From CAXSEF01 sp964236695 (GTDB taxonomy: Bacteria; Pseudomonadota; Alphaproteobacteria; Acetobacterales; Acetobacteraceae), in contig CAXSFU010000108.1 of assembly GCA_964236695.1 (NCBI GenBank), positions 1 to 8,076 on the forward strand: a stretch of DNA of 8,076 nt. Reading direction: 5' to 3'. The number at the start of each line of letters is the position of its first letter. Position 1 is the first letter of the stretch. This document shows, one piece after another, positions 1 to 8,076 of this stretch. The position numbers and the translations under genes are program-made. The notes below the pieces were generated by a model. That model did no database searches. It was not told where the DNA came from and worked only from the letters and a program-made list of their open reading frames with translations.

Positions 1-559
<559 letters not shown>

Positions 560-568
560 GCAGGAAGG

Positions 569-615
569 AAGGTTGAGGCTCTGCCTCAAACTCCGCCAAA
601 GGCAAGCCTTTGGAA
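569..615 (+). repeat. Two-hairpin repeat copy R1, possible terminator of acuI
   Basis: The leader AAGG is followed by hairpin 1 (TTGAGGC, loop TCT, GCCTCAA), the linker ACTCCG, and hairpin 2 (CCAAAGGC, loop AA, GCCTTTGG). It is 47 bp long and differs from the copy at 3733-3779 at one position (A604 versus G3768), which lies in the hairpin 2 loop. It begins ten bases after the acuI stop codon and so could act as a transcription terminator or mRNA 3'-end stabiliser. The short T run at 620-625 follows hairpin 2 after a few bases. Confidence 0.8.
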
Positions 616-619
616 TTCG

Positions 620-736
620 ATTTTTAAGTGTAGCTGCTCGACATCATCGACGGCCGTGTTCGCTTTCATCGCCAGATCCTGCTCGGATGAGATGATCGCG
701 GGCAGGTCGCCATGCTCACATTAGACGCTTCCACGC
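620..736. other. Non-coding flank with short direct repeats; possible transposase remnant
   Basis: This stretch lies between repeat R1 and the 3' end of the MLTR regulator and is visibly less GC-rich than the flanks. The 11-mer TGCTCGACATC occurs at 635-645 and again at 754-764, inside the end of the regulator. On the minus strand one frame reads LPAIISSEQDLAMKANTAV, then DDVEQLHLKI. This loosely resembles the N-terminal coiled region of IS66-type TnpC transposases. It has no credible start and is too short to assign, so the IS66 idea is only a guess. Confidence 0.3.
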
Positions 737-1624
737 TCACGCTTGGTGATCGGTGCTCGACATCGCTGGTGCGTGCTCACGATCGGTGCCACTGACCCGG
801 GTCACAGCGGCAGGCTGGTAAAGCGTTCTGATCCGGGCCGCGTCGTCGGCTGAGACGGGCGTGTAGACCAGCATGGCGAGGTCTGCCCGTCCGTCGACCG
901 CAAATGCCGAGAACTCAAGCGCGATCTCGCCGAGTTCGGGGTGGCACAGACGCCTCACGCCCTCGCAGACGCCGTTGACCTCGCTCTCGCGCCACATCGT
1001 GGCGAAGTCGGGGCTCCTCGCGCACAACTCGTCCACCAGCGGCTGCACGGTTGCAGCCGCGCCGGCGCGGGCAGCGTCGCCGCGGAACACGCCGACAACG
1101 AAGCGTGCGACGCTCTCCCAGTTGAGATTGGCCGTGCGCGCCCGGGGATCGAGGAAGATCAGGCGGAGTACGTTGCGTTCCGCCGGCGGCAGCGCGCCAT
1201 AGTCGGTGAACACGGCAACCGCCGCCCGATTCCATGCGACCACGTCCCAGGTCGCGGTGCGGATCATCGCGGGGCAGGCATCCAGCGCGTCGAGCACATA
1301 CTGCAGCCGCGGGGTCACCCCGCCCGGCGGCTGATAGCGGACCTCCGGCGGCCGGCCGACCGCAAGCAGGAACAGGTGCTCGCGCTCCACCGCGGTCAGC
1401 ATCAAGGCCTCGGCCAGCCGATCAAGCGCGTGGATGGATGGCGGACCGCCACGCCCTTGCTCCAGCCAGCTATACCAGGTGGTGCTGATCCCGGCGCGCT
1501 GCGCCACCTCCTCGCGCCGGAGACCAGGGGTGCGTCGCTGACCGCCGGCATAGCCCAGAGCCGCCGGATCGAGCCGGGTGCGCCGTTCGCGGAGATAGGT
1601 GCCGAGCGAGCCGTTGGCCGTCAT
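737..1624 (-). CDS. XRE-family regulator with MmyB-like ligand-binding domain (MLTR)
   Basis: This 295-residue DNA-binding regulator has two domains. Residues about 5-85 form an XRE-type helix-turn-helix; residues 31-58 (RTPGLRREEVAQRAGIS, then TWYSWLEQGR) are the characteristic signature of the MmyB-like family. Residues about 105-268 match the PAS-like MLTR ligand-binding domain, including WDVVAWNRAA (126-135), NVLRLIFLDPRAR (151-163) and ALEFSAFAVDGRADLAMLVY. The start is the ATG at 1624, preceded on its strand by AGGA at modest spacing. It is transcribed divergently from the SDR gene, and MLTR genes are commonly paired this way with SDR genes, so it probably controls its neighbour and perhaps itself. 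The ligand is unknown. The last 20 or so residues lie in DNA with short direct repeats (GATCGGTGC at 748-756 and 781-789), so the tail may not be native. Base composition is lower in GC than the flanking genes, suggesting joint acquisition with the SDR. Confidence 0.85.
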   Translation of the reverse strand: MTANGSLGTYLRERRTRLDPAALGYAGGQRRTPGLRREEVAQRAGISTTWYSWLEQGRGGPPSIHALDRLAEALMLTAVEREHLFLLAVGRPPEVRYQPPGGVTPRLQYVLDALDACPAMIRTATWDVVAWNRAAVAVFTDYGALPPAERNVLRLIFLDPRARTANLNWESVARFVVGVFRGDAARAGAAATVQPLVDELCARSPDFATMWRESEVNGVCEGVRRLCHPELGEIALEFSAFAVDGRADLAMLVYTPVSADDAARIRTLYQPAAVTRVSGTDREHAPAMSSTDHQA

Positions 1625-1634
1625 AGGGGGTTAA

Positions 1635-1645
1635 TCCTGTCAGGA
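1635..1645. promoter_or_regulatory. Palindrome TCCTG-T-CAGGA, candidate MLTR operator
   Basis: A perfect 5-1-5 palindrome lies 11-21 bases upstream of the regulator start, inside the 100-bp divergent gap. A TTGACA hexamer occurs on the minus strand at 1668-1663, but no good -10 box lies 16-18 bases from it (a TATGAT at 1651-1646 is too close). I therefore cannot fix a promoter. The position would suit autoregulation by a dimeric XRE protein; this is inference from position and symmetry alone. Confidence 0.35.
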
Positions 1646-1680
1646 ATCATACCTGGATAAGCTGTCAACTTTACACCACG

Positions 1681-1732
1681 ACGCGCATCGCAACAGTGGA
1701 AGGCAATGATCAGGAGGTCCCGCGATGCGCGT
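1681..1732 (+). promoter_or_regulatory. Inverted repeat that buries the SDR start codon in a stem
   Basis: ACGCGCATCGC at 1681-1691 and GCGATGCGCGT at 1722-1732 are exact reverse complements (11 bp) separated by 30 bases. The SDR ribosome binding site AGGAGG (1712-1717) lies in the loop, and the ATG (1725-1727) lies inside the 3' arm. In an mRNA starting upstream of 1681, this stem would hide the start codon. As DNA, the two arms are about 41 bp apart centre to centre, close to four helical turns, so a protein-binding pair is an alternative reading. Confidence 0.5.
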
Positions 1733-2606
1733 GTTCGTGACAGGTGCCACCGGCTGGGTGGGCAGCGTGGTGGTGGACGAGCTGTTGGGCGCCGGGCACC
1801 AGGTGCTCGGTCTCTCTCGCTCGCAGGAGAAGGGGGCGGTGCTCGCCGGAAAGGGCGCGGCCGTGCTGCATGGCACGCTCGACGACCTCGACCAGCTCGC
1901 CGCGGCGGCCGGCAACGCCGACGCGGTGATCCACCTCGCCTTCAACCACGATTTCTCGAAATATGCCGAGAACAGCGAGCAGGACCGGCGCGCGATCGAG
2001 GCGATGGGCGATGCGCTGGTCGGGACGGACAAGCCGATCCTCGTCACCACGGGGCTGGCGATGCTCGCCCCTGGCCGGATCGCGACCGAGGCGGACATGC
2101 CGCCGCTTTCCGATCCCAGCCATGTCAGGAAGAGCGAGGCGGCGGCGGCGGCGCTCGCCGAACGTGGCGTGCGGGTCGGTGCGGTCCGCCTGGCCACCAC
2201 AGTGCACGGGATCGGCGACCCCGCCTTCATGGCGATGCTGGCGCGACTGGCGCGCGAGACGGGTGTGTCGGCCTACATGGGCGACGGCGCCGGCCGCTGG
2301 CCTGCGGTTCACGTTTCGGACGCGGGACGGCTCTATCGTCTGGTGCTGGAAGCGGGTGCGCCAGCCCGCGCCTATCATGCGTGCGCGGAAGAAGGCGTCG
2401 CCTTCCGCGCGATCGCCGAGGCGATCGGCCGCGCACTCGGCCTGCCGGTCCAAGCTCGCCCCCGTGAGCATTTCGGCTGGCTCGCCGGTTTCGTCGGCAC
2501 CGACGCGCCCGTGTCGAGCGCCCGCACGCGCGCGCTTACCGGCTGGAAGCCTACCGGGCCGACCCTGCTCGCCGACCTTGCCCAGCCGGCCTATTTTGGC
2601 AAATGA
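1725..2606 (+). CDS. Atypical SDR-family NAD(P)-binding oxidoreductase
   Basis: This 293-residue protein has an extended/atypical short-chain dehydrogenase fold. The N-terminal dinucleotide-binding motif is TGATGWVGS (G7, G10, G13), followed by DAVIHLAF (66-73), VTTGLAML (107-114) and the family-specific stretch RWPAVHVSDAGRLYRLVLEA. The C-terminal TGWKPTGP (272-279) is typical of relatives often annotated as NAD-dependent epimerase or 3-beta-hydroxysteroid dehydrogenase-like. The classical catalytic Tyr-x-x-x-Lys is absent: the corresponding region reads SHVRKSE (132-138). The substrate therefore cannot be read from the sequence, and a binding or non-classical redox role is possible. The start is well supported by a perfect AGGAGG seven bases upstream of ATG. 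It lies divergently beside the MLTR regulator and is probably its target. GC content is lower than in the acuI, kinase and amidase genes. Confidence 0.85.
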   Translation: MRVFVTGATGWVGSVVVDELLGAGHQVLGLSRSQEKGAVLAGKGAAVLHGTLDDLDQLAAAAGNADAVIHLAFNHDFSKYAENSEQDRRAIEAMGDALVGTDKPILVTTGLAMLAPGRIATEADMPPLSDPSHVRKSEAAAAALAERGVRVGAVRLATTVHGIGDPAFMAMLARLARETGVSAYMGDGAGRWPAVHVSDAGRLYRLVLEAGAPARAYHACAEEGVAFRAIAEAIGRALGLPVQARPREHFGWLAGFVGTDAPVSSARTRALTGWKPTGPTLLADLAQPAYFGK

Positions 2607-2743
2607 GGTCAAACGTGGGCTGCGTTCCGATCACCTACGCCTTAAATCCCAGAGGCTACAAACCACATCGACTGTGGTTATTAGTCCCATTAGAGCAGAC
2701 CCCAGCGAGCCGTTTGGGTGAGACAATTCGTCGGAACCTTTGG
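2607..2743. other. AT-richer non-coding stretch with a hairpin
   Basis: This stretch follows the SDR stop and is clearly the least GC-rich DNA in the window. It contains a perfect hairpin at 2661-2679 (AACCACA, loop TCGAC, TGTGGTT) that could end SDR transcription, although no T run follows. A minus-strand frame reads MGLITTVDVVCSLWDLRRR before a stop, but it is only an extension of a reductase-shadow frame and I do not recognise it as a gene. The low GC and lack of coding content suggest debris from a mobile element; I could not identify the element. Confidence 0.4.
2661..2679. terminator. Hairpin downstream of the SDR gene, weak terminator candidate
   Basis: AACCACA and TGTGGTT form a seven-base-pair stem with loop TCGAC, 55 bases after the SDR stop. 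The next bases are ATTAG, not a T run. Intrinsic terminator function is therefore uncertain, though the symmetry would allow activity in both directions. Confidence 0.3.
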
Positions 2744-2781
2744 CCACCTTCGCCTGGCGGGTCTGGGCAGAGCCCAGGCCT
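2744..2781 (-). repeat. Two-hairpin repeat copy R2 (degenerate), downstream of the reductase
   Basis: Read on the minus strand, hairpin 1 is CTGGGC, loop TCT, GCCCAG (2777-2763), followed by the linker ACCCG. The second element keeps only its closing ends (CCA at one end, TGG at the other) around GGCGAAGG, so hairpin 2 is decayed. It abuts the reductase stop codon in the context TAGCAGG, the same junction seen at the kinase stop. Terminator function is plausible. Confidence 0.65.
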
Positions 2782-2782
2782 G

Positions 2783-3706
2783 CTACGCCGCTTCGCGCGC
2801 GCGCCGCGCCTCGTAGGCCCGCAGGTGGGCCAGGGCGGTGGCCAGCAGCGGTGCCGGCACCGTGCCGGCGCGGCGGAGCAGGTCGCCGAGGACGTGCTCG
2901 GCCTCCGTGGGGGCGCCGTTCTCGATGTCGCGCAGCATGGACGCCGTCATCGCCGACGCGGGGTCGGCGAGCATGGCGCGGAACCGCTCCGTCGACCGGG
3001 GGCGCGGCGGGACGCCGTGGGCCGCGGCGATGGCCGTGCACTCGTCCAGGAGGGACAGCGCCAGGGGGGAGCCGCCGGCGCGGGCGATGTCGCCGACGGA
3101 GGCGCGCATCAGGCAGGTGATGCCGGCGAGGGCGGCGATGAGCACCCATTTCTCCCACATCTCCTGGGCGATGGCGTCGCTGCGGCGGCCGTCGAAGCGA
3201 GCGGGGGCGAAGGCGGCGGCGATCGCCTCGGTCCGTGCGGAGCGGGTCGCGTCGCGCTCGCCGAAGAGGAGGGTGTGGGCCTGGTTGAGGTGGAGGACGC
3301 GGCCGGCGTCGTCGAGGGTCGCGGAGATCAGGCATTCGCCGCCGAGCACGCGGGCGGGGCCGAAGCGCGCGTCCAGGGCGTCGAGGTGGGCCATGCCGTT
3401 GAGCAGGGGCAGCACCGCGGTGTCGGGGCCGACCGCGGGGGCCAGGGCGTCGATCGCCGCGGGAAGGGCCTGCGCCTTGCAGGCGAGCAGGACGACGTCG
3501 AAGGCCTCGCCGGGCGCGACGGCGAGGCGGTGCGGCGGGGGCGGCAGGGCGGCGTCGCCATGGGGGCTGCGGATCGCCAGGCCGGTGGCGGCGAGCTGGG
3601 CGGCGCGGGCGGGGCGCAGCAGGAAGGTCACGTCGCGGCCGGCCTCCAGCAGGCGGCCGCCGAAGTAGCCGCCCACGGCGCCGGCGCCGACACACAGGAA
3701 CCGCAT
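2783..3706 (-). CDS. Ketopantoate reductase family protein (PanE/ApbA-like, probable paralogue)
   Basis: This 307-residue protein belongs to the 2-dehydropantoate 2-reductase family, whose founder makes pantoate with NADPH for pantothenate and CoA synthesis. The N-terminal nucleotide-binding loop is GAGAVGGYFGGRL (7-19). Further landmarks are CKAQ (K77), LLNGMAHLDAL (N103), EMWEKWVLIAALAGI with the general-acid Lys at K186, and SMLRDIENGAPTEAEH with S256 and E268. Compared with my recollection of E. coli PanE, Lys176, Ser244 and Glu256 have counterparts, but the Asn residues four and eight after the Lys are Ile190 and Ala194. A changed substrate is therefore likely and I give no symbol. The start is the ATG at 3706, with GGAGA upstream. 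A longer frame to 3763 would add 19 residues read out of repeat R3, so I rejected it. The stop codon adjoins repeat R2. Composition matches the host-like genes. Confidence 0.85.
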   Translation of the reverse strand: MRFLCVGAGAVGGYFGGRLLEAGRDVTFLLRPARAAQLAATGLAIRSPHGDAALPPPPHRLAVAPGEAFDVVLLACKAQALPAAIDALAPAVGPDTAVLPLLNGMAHLDALDARFGPARVLGGECLISATLDDAGRVLHLNQAHTLLFGERDATRSARTEAIAAAFAPARFDGRRSDAIAQEMWEKWVLIAALAGITCLMRASVGDIARAGGSPLALSLLDECTAIAAAHGVPPRPRSTERFRAMLADPASAMTASMLRDIENGAPTEAEHVLGDLLRRAGTVPAPLLATALAHLRAYEARRAREAA

Positions 3707-3732
3707 GGGTTTCTCCGCCAGGGAAGGGAAGC

Positions 3733-3779
3733 AAGGTTGAGGCTCTGCCTCAAACTCCGCCAAAGGCGAGCCTTTGGAA
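3733..3779 (+). repeat. Two-hairpin repeat copy R3
   Basis: This copy is 46/47 identical to R1: hairpin 1 TTGAGGC, TCT, GCCTCAA; linker ACTCCG; hairpin 2 CCAAAGGC, GA, GCCTTTGG. It lies upstream of the reductase start and faces R4 tail-to-tail across 27 bases. It would be at the 5' side of the reductase transcript, so here it may work as part of a bidirectional terminator for the kinase mRNA. Confidence 0.8.
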
Positions 3780-3806
3780 ACCTCGACCTGGTTCTTCTTT
3801 TCGTGC

Positions 3807-3860
3807 GCCGGGTCCAGGGGCGGCTCGCCCCTGGCGGGTCCAGGGCAGAGCCCTGGCCTT
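3807..3860 (-). repeat. Two-hairpin repeat copy R4, downstream of the kinase
   Basis: On the minus strand this reads AAGG, hairpin 1 (CCAGGGC, TCT, GCCCTGG), linker ACCCG, hairpin 2 (CCAGGGGCG, loop AGC, CGCCCCTGG), then ACCCGGC. It is identical over 54 bp to R5 at 6295-6348 in the opposite orientation. It starts five bases after the kinase stop codon, with the context TAGCAGGC as at R2. A strong GC stem directly after a stop suits a terminator, although no T run follows on that strand. Confidence 0.85.
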
Positions 3861-3865
3861 GCCTG

Positions 3866-6157
<2,292 letters not shown>

Positions 6158-6245
6158 GAACCGGCTCCGCGGGACGGCGCCGCAGGTCGCGCGGGCGGGC
6201 GGACAGACTAGCCGGCCTGGTCGCCTGGCGCGAGCGGGCGGGAGG

Positions 6246-6273
6246 GCGCGTGGGTTAAACTTCGGTCACGCGC
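6246..6273. promoter_or_regulatory. Inverted repeat GCGCGTG-N14-CACGCGC, candidate operator upstream of the kinase
   Basis: Perfect seven-base arms at 6246-6252 and 6267-6273 flank a 14-base, AT-richer centre (GGTTAAACTTCGGT). It lies about 90-115 bases upstream of the kinase start in the divergent gap, a reasonable place for a regulator site. GC-rich arms arise easily by chance in this genome, so support is modest. Confidence 0.3.
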
Positions 6274-6294
6274 GAAGGCAGGCAAGGGCGCAGG

Positions 6295-6348
6295 AAGGCC
6301 AGGGCTCTGCCCTGGACCCGCCAGGGGCGAGCCGCCCCTGGACCCGGC
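6295..6348 (+). repeat. Two-hairpin repeat copy R5
   Basis: Same sequence as R4 over all 54 bases but on the plus strand: AAGG, hairpin 1 (CCAGGGC at 6299-6305, TCT, GCCCTGG at 6309-6315), linker ACCCG, hairpin 2 (CCAGGGGCG at 6321-6329, loop AGC, CGCCCCTGG at 6333-6341). It lies in the divergent kinase/amidase gap and points toward R6. Confidence 0.85.
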
Positions 6349-6366
6349 ACAACTTAAGCAAAGCCA

Positions 6367-6413
6367 TCCAAGGGGCTCCCTTGGCGGGGTCCAGGGGCAG
6401 AGCCCCTGGCCTT
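6367..6413 (-). repeat. Two-hairpin repeat copy R6
   Basis: On the minus strand: AAGG, hairpin 1 (CCAGGGGC, TCT, GCCCCTGG; 6409-6391), linker ACCCCG, hairpin 2 (CCAAGGG, loop AGC, CCCTTGG; 6384-6368). Its arms differ from R5, one base pair longer in hairpin 1 and with CCAAGGG in hairpin 2, yet pair perfectly. It faces R5 tail-to-tail across 18 bases. Confidence 0.8.
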
Positions 6414-6415
6414 CC

Positions 6416-6446
6416 TTGCTGGCCAGGGCAACCGGCGTGGTATCCT
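6416..6446 (+). promoter_or_regulatory. Weak sigma70-like promoter candidate for the amidase
   Basis: TTGCTG at 6416-6421 and TATCCT at 6441-6446 lie 19 bases apart, about 25 bases before the amidase ATG. Spacing is longer than ideal and the -35 match is partial, so this is only the best candidate seen. It overlaps the outer edge of repeat R6. Confidence 0.25.
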
Positions 6447-6471
6447 GACGCGGCACAACAGAGCGCGGTTG

Positions 6472-8061
<1,590 letters not shown>

Positions 8062-8076
8062 GGGCCTAGCTCAGAG

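Larger units (their letters stand above)
6158..6471. other. 314-bp divergent gap between the kinase and the amidase
   Basis: No gene is supported in this gap. From left to right it holds the kinase ribosome site GGAG (minus strand, 6168-6165), an inverted repeat at 6246-6273, repeats R5 and R6 facing each other tail-to-tail, a 9-bp direct repeat CGGCACAAC at 6345-6353 and 6451-6459 on either side of R6, and a weak promoter-like pair before the amidase. Both genes must be transcribed outward from here, yet two strong hairpin elements lie in the gap, which would insulate one promoter from the other. Confidence 0.7.

Noticed and set aside
613..618. GAATTC at the R1 edge as a sign of a cloning junction
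   Set aside because: The second junction reads CAATTC, not GAATTC, and no vector sequence is visible. A single hexamer is weak evidence, though a chimeric assembly cannot be excluded.
1646..1668. TTGACA with TATGAT as the regulator promoter (minus strand)
   Set aside because: The hexamers are only 11 bases apart, far short of the usual 16-18, so they cannot form one sigma70 promoter.
2700..2743. A GAGCCG motif resembling group II intron domain V
   Set aside because: The 3' arm does not pair properly (CGGAAC rather than CGGTTC) and no intron-encoded protein or other domain is present.
3707..3763. A 19-residue N-terminal extension of the reductase
   Set aside because: The added residues are translated from repeat R3 and the nucleotide-binding fold starts at the downstream ATG, which has its own GGAGA.

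Overview
The window is very GC-rich. Its codons strongly favour G or C in third position, and reading frames stay open on both strands for kilobases. Gene content and the paired-hairpin intergenic repeats suggest a high-GC alphaproteobacterium. My best guess is Acetobacteraceae (Roseomonas-like), because I recall similar 'GGCTCTGCC' hairpins there; this is recollection and inference, not a search result. The first 50 bases are pure G and look like a contig-end or sequencing artefact that overwrote coding sequence.

Layout, left to right: (1) the C-terminal half of an AcuI/YhdH-type acrylyl-CoA reductase (+), cut by the poly-G run. (2) A compositionally distinct block at about 620-2730, less GC-rich than its surroundings, holding a divergent pair: an MmyB-like (MLTR) XRE-family regulator (-) and an atypical NAD(P)-binding SDR-family protein (+). 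(3) A ketopantoate reductase family protein (-). (4) A large hybrid sensor histidine kinase (-) with CHASE3, PAS, HisKA, HATPase and receiver domains. (5) A secreted amidase-signature hydrolase (+) resembling peptide amidase.

Gaps between genes hold six copies of one two-hairpin repeat. The arm sequences differ between copies but stay complementary, while the core GGC-TCT-GCC and a short ACYCCG/ACCCG linker are constant. Copies sit just downstream of stop codons (after acuI, the reductase and the kinase) or in shared upstream regions. Two pairs are tail-to-tail. The outer two copies (569-615 and 2744-2781) look like a third tail-to-tail pair split by the regulator/SDR block, with a 6-bp direct repeat (AATTCG) at both junctions. 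Two copies are identical over 54 bp in opposite orientation and bracket the kinase.

The genes do not form one pathway. The only clear functional unit is the regulator/SDR pair, whose 100-bp divergent gap contains an 11-bp palindrome and an exact 11-bp inverted repeat that would bury the SDR start codon in a hairpin. I see no RNA gene, CRISPR array or intact insertion sequence, and no convincing novel multi-gene system. The most unusual material is the hairpin repeat family, its apparent interruption by an acquired module, and the start-codon hairpin.
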